The position numbers and the translations under genes were made by a program. Below the pieces are notes generated by a model. The model made no database searches, had not been told where the DNA came from, and was given only the letters and a program-made list of their open reading frames with translations. From CAVXXB01 sp963765585 (lineage in GTDB: Bacteria > Calditrichota > Calditrichia > JAJRVZ01), in the NCBI GenBank assembly GCA_963765585.1, contig CAVXXB010000008.1, positions 806,001 to 870,000 on the forward strand: a stretch of DNA of 64,000 nt, read 5' to 3'. Shown one piece after another: positions 1 through 8,449 of this stretch (positions within the stretch are counted from its first letter, which is position 1; each line of letters starts with the position of its first letter).

Positions 1-242
1 TTTAATCCAACATTGGTTGCGATAAAAAGAATTGAAAACGCAATAATTTTTACAGCAGATGCTGGTAAGTCCGGAAAATATGACAGAATAAAATCAGAGA
101 TCATACCCACATAGGAAATAGCAATCAAATAGCCGAGTACAAGCCCCAGCAAGGAAGTTAGTTCTATTACAAAACCGCGAAAGATACCACGAATAAGAAA
201 AAAGGAAATAAAGATTATAATAAAAATATCAATGGAGTTCAT
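1..242 (-). CDS. cvpA: CvpA family membrane protein, N-terminal part
   Basis: The reading frame starts at 242 and runs off the left edge, giving about 80 residues. The N-terminus is a run of hydrophobic helices (NSIDIFIIIF, then a helix after FRGFVIELTSLLGL), which is the pattern of the CvpA/colicin V production family of small inner-membrane proteins. The ATG overlaps the TGA of yqeY by ATGA, so it is translationally coupled to yqeY and rpsU. The rpsU-yqeY-cvpA order is a common bacterial arrangement. The call rests on the family pattern and context; the C-terminal half is not in the window. Confidence 0.75.
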   Translation of the reverse strand, partial: MNSIDIFIIIFISFFLIRGIFRGFVIELTSLLGLVLGYLIAISYVGMISDFILSYFPDLPASAVKIIAFSILFIATNVGL

Positions 243-694
243 TTGGGGAGATTTGCCAGCGAATTGCGAACCAATTGCTGAACCAGTTTACCGTCTGCTT
301 TTCCTTTCAATTTAGGCATAATACCACCCATCAGACGACCTATATCCTTATCACTACTAATATTCAAGACTTTAATTTCTTCATCGATCAATTTCACAAT
401 TGCTTCTTCTGACATTTCTTCCGGCAGGTAGCGCTTTATTACACTGAGTTCAAATTCTTCTTTGTCTACAAGATCCTGCCGGTTACCATCACGATATATT
501 TCGATTGATTCTTTTCTTTTTTTTGCCGCACTTTGCAGGACGCCCAATACTTCATCTTCAGTTAGCACTTCACGTTTAACTATCCAGACATCCTTCAATT
601 GGGAACGCAACAGGCGGATTGCACTGAGCTCATCCTTTTTACCGGCCTTCATGGCCAGTTTCATATCTTCCTGCAGTCGTTCTTCTGTAGTCAT
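239..694 (-). CDS. yqeY: GatB/YqeY domain protein
   Basis: This 151-residue protein matches the YqeY family along its whole length: a helical N-terminal region (MTTEERLQEDMKLAMKAGKK) followed by the tRNA-binding-like GatB/YqeY domain with the typical RYLPEEMSEE and GxxMPKLKGKADGK segments. The family shares the tail domain of the GatB amidotransferase subunit; its precise role is not settled. It starts one base inside the rpsU stop codon (TAATG) and ends overlapping cvpA, so the three genes form one tight operon. Confidence 0.9.
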   Translation of the reverse strand: MTTEERLQEDMKLAMKAGKKDELSAIRLLRSQLKDVWIVKREVLTEDEVLGVLQSAAKKRKESIEIYRDGNRQDLVDKEEFELSVIKRYLPEEMSEEAIVKLIDEEIKVLNISSDKDIGRLMGGIMPKLKGKADGKLVQQLVRNSLANLPK

Positions 695-888
695 TAGCGG
701 GTTTCTGCCATAAGTTTACGCATTTTACGACGGGCTGCATTAACACGACGCTTTTTTTGCTCACTTGGTTTTTCAAAATGTTGATGTTTTTTTATTTCCG
801 ACATCAATCCTGATTTTTCGCAGGCTTTGGTAAATCTTTTAAATGCTTTTTCGAATGGTTCATTATCACGCACTTTAACAGTAATCAT
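694..888 (-). CDS. rpsU: 30S ribosomal protein S21
   Basis: The 64-residue basic protein begins MITVKVRDNEPFEKAFKRF and has the S21 signature of a short acidic/basic start followed by a long Arg/Lys-rich helix (EQKKRRVNAARRKMRKL). It is a component of the small ribosomal subunit involved in initiation. A strong Shine-Dalgarno sequence (GGAGGAGAAG on the minus strand, 896-905) lies upstream, as expected for the first gene of the rpsU-yqeY-cvpA operon. Length and sequence are normal for the family. Confidence 0.96.
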   Translation of the reverse strand: MITVKVRDNEPFEKAFKRFTKACEKSGLMSEIKKHQHFEKPSEQKKRRVNAARRKMRKLMAETR

Positions 889-915
889 ACAGGTTCTTCT
901 CCTCCTAATTTTTTG

Positions 916-1797
916 TTAATAAGCATACTTATCTGGGTTTTGTATAATGTCAATTTCATATTCTGCTGCCGCTTTCCATTGTCTGTTTCGGGCAGCTTTG
1001 CGGAAGTATTCGATAGCCTTTTGGCTTTGACCCAGTTGTTTATAAACTTCGCCCAGGCCAAAATTTGCTCCGCCGATAATACTCTGAGATTTTGATAATT
1101 TTAATGCATCAAGATATGACGCCTCCGCAGCTTTATATTTCCGCAATTTTGATTGAATACCACCAAGCCTGAATGAATATTGCCCTTTAGCTGCATTCTT
1201 TCTGCTAACCTTTATTGCTGATTGAAAAGAAACCTCTGCTTCAGTCAGTTGATTCTGTTTTTCCTGACATAGCCCGAGTATGTTAAAGGCGCTATCATAA
1301 TTACCATTCAACTCCGTGGCTTTTTTCAAACTTGGAATAGCCTGGTCATAATTTTTCTTTTTATAATACACATTTCCCACACCAAAATAAGCCCGTTCCG
1401 ACTGATCGTTAAAAGATATAACAGCATTATACGTGTTAATTGCCGAATCAAATTCTTCCTGAGCAGTCTGAAGATTGCCTAATGCAATAAAAGCTTTCTC
1501 AAATTTGCTATTGGCTTCAATGGCTTTTTTAAAACTATTTTCTGCTTCATTGTAATTTTTTAGTCTTTTCTGTGAAAGCCCAAGCATATAATGCGCTTCA
1601 TAAAAATTTGGATCTACCGATACTGCCTCTTTGAATTTAGGGACGGCAGATTTGAAGTCTCCTCGTTTTGCCAGATCAAGACCATCATTATACGCATTAC
1701 CGGCTTCTGGACTTTTTGCCCCAGAAGAGGCATCCTGTGCTATACCAAACTGAATCAGAAATAACAGACTCAAGGTTACAAGGCCGAGTATTTTCAC
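916..1797 (-). CDS. Secreted tetratricopeptide-repeat protein
   Basis: The 293-residue protein has a cleavable signal peptide (MKILGLVTLSLLFLIQFGIA, then QD) and then about six tandem TPR units from residue 35 to 270, recognisable by the repeated pattern of A-x-x-x-Y/F-x-x-A-I/V-x-x-x-K/P. TPR solenoids mediate protein-protein contacts; here the export signal places it in the periplasm or envelope. It is separated from rpsU by only 27 bases but has no motif giving a specific partner. No enzymatic domain is visible. Confidence 0.8.
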   Translation of the reverse strand: MKILGLVTLSLLFLIQFGIAQDASSGAKSPEAGNAYNDGLDLAKRGDFKSAVPKFKEAVSVDPNFYEAHYMLGLSQKRLKNYNEAENSFKKAIEANSKFEKAFIALGNLQTAQEEFDSAINTYNAVISFNDQSERAYFGVGNVYYKKKNYDQAIPSLKKATELNGNYDSAFNILGLCQEKQNQLTEAEVSFQSAIKVSRKNAAKGQYSFRLGGIQSKLRKYKAAEASYLDALKLSKSQSIIGGANFGLGEVYKQLGQSQKAIEYFRKAARNRQWKAAAEYEIDIIQNPDKYAY

Positions 1798-2043
1798 CCT
1801 TTTCTCCTTTCACTAATTTTCAATCACTAAATGAGAATTATGAATTTATTAAGAAAAACAGCACGTATCAATATAAAAAAACTTATTTCGGATTTTTAAC
1901 AATTTTTTTATCCAGAATTTTCATATCTGTGTTTTTCTATTAAAAATCAATTCACCGCAATATTACAAGATTAATTAACATCAATATTAAATTCACCATA
2001 ATTAAACTGGCAAAGTGGTTTTTTGTTCGATATCGCGTTTTTT

Positions 2044-2607
2044 TTACTTTGCACGTTCCAGATATTTACCATCAGAAGTATCCACGCGAATAATCTCACC
2101 CTCTTCAATGAATGGCGGAATCTGGGTCTTTAATCCGGTTTCAAGCACGGCCGGTTTGTAAGATGATGTAACCGTAGCCGTCTTTAGTGACGGTTCTGTC
2201 TCAGTAACTGTTAAATTTACCGAACCGGGTAATTCAATGGCCACCGGCTCATCCTGATAAAAATTAATCGTGACTTTTATATTCGGTAATAAATAATATA
2301 TACTGTCCTCAAGCAAATCCTGGCGCAAAGGAATTTGCTCAAAGGTTGTGGTATCCATAAAATAATAATCTTCACCATCCTGATAGAGGTATTCCATCTC
2401 TTTACTATCCAGGGATGCCTTAATCGCTGTTTCATCACTACGGAAACGGTTTTCTGCATTCACACCGGTTTTGATATTTTTCATTTTAGTTTGCACAGAG
2501 GCCTGACCTTTGCCAGGTGTATTGTGAAACACCTCGGTTAGCCTGAATAACTCACCATTATATTCAATTATATTACCCTTTCTTAATTGAGTCGCTTTTA
2601 ATTTCAT
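2044..2607 (-). CDS. efp: Translation elongation factor P
   Basis: This is a full-length EF-P: N-terminal KOW-like domain with the loop TPGKGQA, whose lysine is the residue usually modified in the family, then two OB domains. EF-P relieves ribosome stalling at proline runs. The start chosen (MKLKATQ, 2607) is two codons inside the longest frame. It gives an ATGA overlap with the upstream gene and an 8-base spacing to GGAG, while the longer start leaves only 2 bases. Which lysine modification pathway is used cannot be told from the window. Confidence 0.95.
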   Translation of the reverse strand: MKLKATQLRKGNIIEYNGELFRLTEVFHNTPGKGQASVQTKMKNIKTGVNAENRFRSDETAIKASLDSKEMEYLYQDGEDYYFMDTTTFEQIPLRQDLLEDSIYYLLPNIKVTINFYQDEPVAIELPGSVNLTVTETEPSLKTATVTSSYKPAVLETGLKTQIPPFIEEGEIIRVDTSDGKYLERAK

Positions 2608-3521
2608 ATACATTTCTCCAATTTTTTTCCCTTGAATTTATTCAGGCAGTCTAAGTATTTTTCCTCATTAAAGGCAAATTTGTATTTCTTTGTTTCTTCC
2701 CAAACCTTTTGTCTATATTTCCAGCTTCTAAACACCTTTTGTAAATCTTTGTGCAAGGGGACTATCTGATGATTTACAAACCACTCAAAGGTCTTTTCTT
2801 CAGCTAGATCCTGCACACAATCCCATTCAATCCCCCAGGCTACTTTGTGCAGGGGAAATTTCTTAAAAGATTTTCGCATTGCGACAAACCTGGCTTGTGC
2901 AGACGGATTAAGATAATAAAATATCTTTGAGTATAAAAACGCATTATGGTAGTGATTTGGTACATTGATTATTCCGGCCAGATTCAATCTCCAACATATG
3001 ATCAATAAAAGTTCTAGTATTACCGAAGAAAGTCCTAATCCGGGATGCTTCTGACCTGGTAATCTGGGCTTAGCAGCTGTGAATTTGGCCTTGTGATCCT
3101 GAATTAATAACCAGTCAATTGCCAGACCGGTGTAATTTTTGCCATTATGAATACTATCAAATGGCAGATTTAAAGTAAAGAAGTATTTTCGAACTACAAG
3201 TTCCACTATCAGATTTTCGGTCTTTTTCGATTCTTGATACAGTGCGATGCGGTGCTTATACGGATCAGTTGTATCTACATCTGTATATATGTTATCAAAG
3301 CCTTTTTCTTTTAACAATTCATAAACGCCATACTTGGTCAAGGCAAGTTTTACTCCCTCTTCAGAGTAGAACCCCAAAAAGAATGTGCCACCTCGTTTAC
3401 CAATATCTAGTTGGAACAGATCACGATCGGAAAAATCAAAGTTTTCCGAACCAGTGCGCTGTAACTGCTCAGTCTGCAGCCGTTTGGCAATCCACCAGTA
3501 TTTACTTCGTAAATGAATCAT
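2604..3521 (-). CDS. Conserved hypothetical protein linked to a deacetylase
   Basis: I do not recognise this 305-residue protein with certainty. It is soluble, rich in Lys, Tyr and Trp, and lacks a signal peptide. Around residues 155-205 it contains a segment with a PGxGLSS turn followed by a hydrophobic helix and then NVPNHYHNAFLYSK. This loosely resembles the acetyl-CoA binding turn and the N-A-x-x-Y end of GNAT acetyltransferases, but that is only a suggestion. It overlaps the HDAC-family gene upstream and efp downstream by 4 bases each, so the three are co-translated. Confidence 0.6.
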   Translation of the reverse strand: MIHLRSKYWWIAKRLQTEQLQRTGSENFDFSDRDLFQLDIGKRGGTFFLGFYSEEGVKLALTKYGVYELLKEKGFDNIYTDVDTTDPYKHRIALYQESKKTENLIVELVVRKYFFTLNLPFDSIHNGKNYTGLAIDWLLIQDHKAKFTAAKPRLPGQKHPGLGLSSVILELLLIICWRLNLAGIINVPNHYHNAFLYSKIFYYLNPSAQARFVAMRKSFKKFPLHKVAWGIEWDCVQDLAEEKTFEWFVNHQIVPLHKDLQKVFRSWKYRQKVWEETKKYKFAFNEEKYLDCLNKFKGKKLEKCI

Positions 3522-4460
3522 GCGGAAACCAAAACTCTTTCTAAAAAATCATAATATATCTGCCAGCTATCCGGTCCGTACCCTCCTCCAGCCACGACAA
3601 CCCCAGGTATCGATCTTTCAGATATCCGATTGTAAACGAACATATTGCGTTCAAGCATTTCCTCCCGCGATATATTCAGATCACCGATCAGGTCTTTTTC
3701 ATATGGATCAGAACCGGCTATATAGTATATAATATCGGGCTTAAATTTCCTTAAGGCAAGTGGTAATTCCGTTTTCAGAATCTTTAGGTAGGTGCGTCCG
3801 TCACAATCATCCTCCAGCACAATATCACTATTATTTTCTTTTTCAATATCGACCCAATTGCTGGCATGCATAGAAAAAGTGTACACATCCGGATCATTTT
3901 GAAAGAAAACAAGATTCCCATCACCTTCGTGATAATCAAGATCAATAATCATTGGTCTTTTGAACCGGCCTCTGCTGCGAAATTTTTGTATGGCGACCGC
4001 GACGTCATTTACCAGACAATATCCCGCCGCCGTTTCAGCATGTGCATGATGAAATCCGCCACCCAAATTGAATGCAACCGATTGATTATCCAGGGCATAT
4101 TTGGTTGCGAGAAGTGTACCACCGGTCATAATCCGGAAATATTCAAGAATATCAGCTATCCCATGGATCAAGTGTCTCAAGATTGAGCGCCTTGGCAACA
4201 AATAAGGGATCTTTAATCTTTTTCAGGAAAGCGGGCGTATGTACCAGCTCCAGATCCTGGTATGATACATACTTTGGTATTAAAATTTTCTTGCGATTAA
4301 GTAAATTTTTGGCTACCAGCATATCACGTATCTTCTTATACTTCATGGAATCAAATGTATTATGCGTGTCCCTGGTTGCCAGGCTTAGATTATATTCATG
4401 TGAAAAAACGACACCGACAGGATTTTTAAAAATACCAATATGTGGAAATTTGAATTTCAT
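3518..4460 (-). CDS. Histone deacetylase family protein (frameshifted)
   Basis: Two frames together make one HDAC-superfamily deacetylase of about 313 residues. The upstream frame (4460 to about 4155) carries the N-terminal HPEYN-like region. The downstream frame carries GGGFHHAHAETAAGYC, the zinc-binding DLDYHEGDGN (Asp and His), AGSDPYEKD (third zinc ligand) and the catalytic-Tyr loop AGGGYG. The break is one base between about 4150 and 4170, after ETLDPWD and before ILEYFRIMTGG. Members deacetylate protein lysines, acetylpolyamines or acetoin-related substrates; the substrate here is unknown. All metal ligands are kept, so an assembly indel is the simplest reading. Confidence 0.85.
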
Positions 4461-4464
4461 TTAT

Positions 4465-5460
4465 CTACTCTGTCAATTCCCCTGCCAATGGATCCACCAT
4501 TACATGCTGAATTTTGTCTTTATCGTCAAAATTTCCCGTTACTATCATGAGTTTAACCAATGCGGCCTCTATGGTCATGTCCTTTAATGAAACGGCGCCG
4601 GCATCCAAGGCTTTTTCTCCACATTCGTATAAATTAAGATCAACTGTCCCATGCTGTGACTGGCTGCCGATAAATACAGATTTTCCGTTATCCACAGCTT
4701 TTTTAACAAAGGAGATCCAGTTTGGTGAAATTTCCGGCAGATTTCCGGAACCGAATCCCTGCAAAATAATGCCTGCAATATCTTCCTCAAGAAAATGAAG
4801 ATATTGCTGAAAATTTGATCCCGGAAATAATGTGATTATCAGGATATTTTTATTTAATACAGGTTCAAATCTGTAGTTAGTTTTCTTTATCCAGAAAAGA
4901 TTTGGAAATAACTTCATACTGAGTCCAATTCGCGCCAGAGGCGGATAATTTGGGGAATCGAAACCATGATAACTTTCAATACTCTGTTTTATGGTACGAT
5001 TGGCACGATAGAGTTTATTATCAAAGCATATTGTCACTTCAGGAATATCCATGGTAGCCAATTCAACTGCATTTATCAGATTCATACGGGCATCGGAACG
5101 TATGGCAGATAAGGGACGTTGAGAACCGGTGAAAATAATCGGTTTTGAGAAGGCGGTTGTTAAATATGAAATGGCCGCGGCAGTGTATACCAGGGTATCC
5201 GTTCCATGGATAATGATAAACCCATCATAGGTATCATAATTTTTTACAATAAGCGCATGCAGAGCAATCCATTCATCGGGACCGATATTTGAGCTGTCAA
5301 GATTAAATGGAATTTGAATGTCAATTTCTGCCAGATTACGCAGGGCCGGAATATGACGATCGATGTCTTCTTCAATTCTTCCCGGTTTGAGCGTATTCGA
5401 CGGGGCCATGGGCGTCATTCCAAACGTTCCACCAGTATGTATGATCAATATACGTTTCAT
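4465..5460 (-). CDS. ansA: Type I L-asparaginase
   Basis: The protein (331 residues from MKRILIIHTGGTFGM) has both asparaginase signatures: the first catalytic threonine in HTGGT and the second in IHGTDTLV, plus the RSDARMNL segment of the type I cytosolic class. It hydrolyses asparagine to aspartate and ammonia. The start at 5460 is preferred over an in-frame Met 18 codons upstream because family members begin directly with the first beta strand. No signal peptide is present. It lies 4 bases before the deacetylase gene, so both are probably on one transcript. Confidence 0.92.
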   Translation of the reverse strand: MKRILIIHTGGTFGMTPMAPSNTLKPGRIEEDIDRHIPALRNLAEIDIQIPFNLDSSNIGPDEWIALHALIVKNYDTYDGFIIIHGTDTLVYTAAAISYLTTAFSKPIIFTGSQRPLSAIRSDARMNLINAVELATMDIPEVTICFDNKLYRANRTIKQSIESYHGFDSPNYPPLARIGLSMKLFPNLFWIKKTNYRFEPVLNKNILIITLFPGSNFQQYLHFLEEDIAGIILQGFGSGNLPEISPNWISFVKKAVDNGKSVFIGSQSQHGTVDLNLYECGEKALDAGAVSLKDMTIEAALVKLMIVTGNFDDKDKIQHVMVDPLAGELTE

Positions 5461-5523
5461 GAACAGAAATATACTCTTATCATAGCCAACAGACAACTGT
5501 TTTAAAGACTGCATATATATAAA

Positions 5524-5548
5524 AAAAGCCGGACAAAAGCCGGCTTTT
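5524..5548 (-). terminator. Rho-independent terminator after ppdK
   Basis: A perfect 9-bp stem (AAAAGCCGG / CCGGCTTTT) with a 7-base loop is followed on the minus strand by a run of seven T. It lies just downstream of the ppdK stop codon and before the asparaginase gene. Confidence 0.85.
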
Positions 5549-5568
5549 CATGTTTATTTCGAGGATTA

Positions 5569-8241
5569 TTAACTTCTTAGTGCTTCCTGAGCTGCAGCAA
5601 GACGTGCAATCGGCACACGGTAAGGTGAACAACTCACATAATTCATTCCCACCCGATGGCAAAAAGCCACGGATTTGGGCTCACCACCATGTTCGCCACA
5701 AATACCAATTTTCAGTTTTGGATTGGTTTTGCGACCTTTTTCAACTGCCATCACAACCAACTGTCCGACACCGTCCTGGTCCAGAACCTGGAATGGATCT
5801 TCCGGGAGAATACCCATCTCAGTGTATTCAGCCAGGAATTTACCAGCATCGTCACGTGAGTATCCAAATGCCATTTGTGTAAGGTCATTGGTACCAAAGG
5901 AGAAAAATTCAGCCTCTTCTGCAATTTCATCTGCTGTCAGCGCAGCACGCGGAATCTCAATCATCGTACCAACCATATAATCTACCTTTACTCCGGTTTC
6001 TTTAATGACATCTTCTGCCACACGTTTTACTACCGCCTTTTGATTGGACAGTTCTGCCTTGGTGCCGATCAGCGGAATCATAATTTCCGGATAGACTTTT
6101 ACGCCTTCTTTTGTTAACTGACAGGCCGCTTCCATAATTGCCCGTGCCTGCATTTCTGTAATTTCCGGGTAGGAAATTCCCAGACGGCAGCCACGATGAC
6201 CTAACATGGGATTAAATTCCATCAACGAATCAACTTTTGCAATAACCTCTTCCAGTGTTAAGCCCATTTCGTCGGCCATTTCCTGCTGACTGTCAGTTTC
6301 ATGGGGAAGGAATTCATGTAATGGCGGATCCAGTGTACGAATCGTCACAGGAAGATCATGCATTGCTTTAAAGATACCATAGAAATCATCTCTCTGGTAA
6401 GGTAATAATTTTTCAAGTGCGGCACGGCGTCCGGCTTCATCATTTGCCAGAATCATCTCGCGAACAGCTTTGATCCTATCGCCTTCAAAAAACATATGTT
6501 CTGTACGGCAGAGGCCGATACCTTCTGCACCAAAATTACGGGCAACATCTGAATCATGTGGTGTATCTGCATTGGTACGAACATTCATTGTACGGTATTC
6601 ATCTGCCCAGGTCATGAGTTCACCAAAATTTCCTGACAGCTCGGGAGTTACTGTTGCAACTTTACCATCAATCACTTCACCCTTAGATCCATCCAATGAA
6701 ATCCAGTCACCTTCATTAAATGTCTTACCGTCGACAATCATCGTTTTGGCTTTATAATCGATTTTCAGCGCACCGCAACCGGCAACACAGCAGGTACCCA
6801 TACCACGTGCCACAACTGCGGCATGTGAAGTCATTCCACCACGTGAGGTCAGAATGCCTTCGGCCACATTCATGCCACCGATATCTTCCGGGGAAGTTTC
6901 GATACGCACCAGGATAACTTTTTCACCTTTTTCCGACCACTCTTCTGCATCGTCAGCATGAAAAACCATACGTCCGGTTGCTGCTCCGGGAGAGGCTGGC
7001 AATCCTTTGGCAACTACTTTTTTATGAGCCTTGGGATCAAAAGTCGGGTGTAATAATTGATCAATCTGGTTGGGCTCGACACGCATAATAGCCGTCTTCT
7101 TATCGATCAGACCTTCCTGGACCATCTCAACGGCAATTCGAACCGCGGCTTCGGCGGTACGCTTACCATTACGAGTCTGCAGCATCCAAAGTTTACCTTT
7201 TTGAATCGTAAATTCGATATCCTGCATATCTTTATAATGATCTTCCAGTTTGTTGTAAATCCGATCTAATTCCTTATATGGCTCAGGCATAATTGCTTCG
7301 AGTGCCATTTGATCGCTACTGGTTTTTGTGGACTCGTTAACAGGTTGTGGGGTACGTGTACCGGCAACCACATCTTCACCCTGGGCATTAATCAGATATT
7401 CGCCATAAAATTTCTTTTCGCCGGTGGCGGGATCGCGCGTAAATGCAACACCGGTCGCACAATCATCACCCATGTTGCCATACACCATGGCCTGAACGTT
7501 TACTGCAGTACCCCACTCGGCTGGTATGCTATTTAATTTACGATACGTCATGGCACGCGGGTTATTCCAAGAAGTAAATACAGCATTGACAGCGCCCCAT
7601 AATTGTTCCCATGGATCAGTCGGGAAATCTTTGCCGGTACGTTCTTTGATGGCATTTTTAAACTGGCTAACCAATTCTTTTAAATCCCCGGCAGAAAGCT
7701 CAGTATCGGTCTCGACGCCTTTTTTGTCTTTCATTTCCTGAATGATTATTTCAAAGGGATCTTCTTCTTCCTTCGATTCCGGTTTCATTTCCATAACCAC
7801 ATCACCGTACATTTGGATAAAGCGGCGATATGAATCCCATCCAAAGCGTTCATTACCGGATTTATTGATGATTCCCTGAACCGTATCCTCATTCAAACCG
7901 AGGTTAAGAACAGTGTCCATCATACCGGGCATACTTGCAGGTGCACCGGATCTAACTGATACAAGTAATGGATTTTTGTTGTCGCCAAAGTCTGCGCCCA
8001 TCACTTTTTCAATATGAGCCACACCTTCCTGGACTTGCTTTACCACTTCGTCTTTATACTTTCCTTTATTTACATAATATTCAGCACAGATTTCAGTAGA
8101 GATGGTAAATCCAGCCGGTACAGGAATACCAAGATTTGACATTTCTGCCAGATTGGCTCCCTTACCACCGAGCAGGATTTTCATATCCGCTTTACCTTCA
8201 GAATTTCCATCTCCAAATTTATAGACATACTTTCCAGACAT
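5569..8241 (-). CDS. ppdK: Pyruvate, phosphate dikinase
   Basis: The 890-residue protein has the full PPDK layout: N-terminal nucleotide-binding domain (GGKGANLAEMSNLGIPVPAG), central swivelling domain with the phospho-histidine motif GGMTSHAAVVARG around residue 460, and a C-terminal PEP/pyruvate-binding TIM barrel ending with GICGEHGGEP. It interconverts pyruvate + ATP + Pi and PEP + AMP + PPi, typical of anaerobic or PPi-linked glycolysis. It is monocistronic, with a terminator 20 bases downstream. Nothing is missing or truncated. Confidence 0.97.
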   Translation of the reverse strand: MSGKYVYKFGDGNSEGKADMKILLGGKGANLAEMSNLGIPVPAGFTISTEICAEYYVNKGKYKDEVVKQVQEGVAHIEKVMGADFGDNKNPLLVSVRSGAPASMPGMMDTVLNLGLNEDTVQGIINKSGNERFGWDSYRRFIQMYGDVVMEMKPESKEEEDPFEIIIQEMKDKKGVETDTELSAGDLKELVSQFKNAIKERTGKDFPTDPWEQLWGAVNAVFTSWNNPRAMTYRKLNSIPAEWGTAVNVQAMVYGNMGDDCATGVAFTRDPATGEKKFYGEYLINAQGEDVVAGTRTPQPVNESTKTSSDQMALEAIMPEPYKELDRIYNKLEDHYKDMQDIEFTIQKGKLWMLQTRNGKRTAEAAVRIAVEMVQEGLIDKKTAIMRVEPNQIDQLLHPTFDPKAHKKVVAKGLPASPGAATGRMVFHADDAEEWSEKGEKVILVRIETSPEDIGGMNVAEGILTSRGGMTSHAAVVARGMGTCCVAGCGALKIDYKAKTMIVDGKTFNEGDWISLDGSKGEVIDGKVATVTPELSGNFGELMTWADEYRTMNVRTNADTPHDSDVARNFGAEGIGLCRTEHMFFEGDRIKAVREMILANDEAGRRAALEKLLPYQRDDFYGIFKAMHDLPVTIRTLDPPLHEFLPHETDSQQEMADEMGLTLEEVIAKVDSLMEFNPMLGHRGCRLGISYPEITEMQARAIMEAACQLTKEGVKVYPEIMIPLIGTKAELSNQKAVVKRVAEDVIKETGVKVDYMVGTMIEIPRAALTADEIAEEAEFFSFGTNDLTQMAFGYSRDDAGKFLAEYTEMGILPEDPFQVLDQDGVGQLVVMAVEKGRKTNPKLKIGICGEHGGEPKSVAFCHRVGMNYVSCSPYRVPIARLAAAQEALRS

Positions 8242-8449
8242 CTTTCCTCCAAATCATTTTGAATTAAATAAATAAAATAAACTTGTAATATAAAACTCCA
8301 TTTACTTAATTGCAATAAAGAATTGGGAATCTGGATGCTGGATGAAATCAGGATGCAAGATATCTAAAATAACCCCGTATTATTTTTTGCCCTTATTTAT
8401 TAAACACCGTAAGTTTATTTTTGAAAATTACTCCAATTGGTATTTTCCT

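Noticed and set aside
5656..7741. Several long plus-strand frames opposite ppdK
   Set aside because: ppdK is unmistakable on the minus strand; these are antisense shadows.
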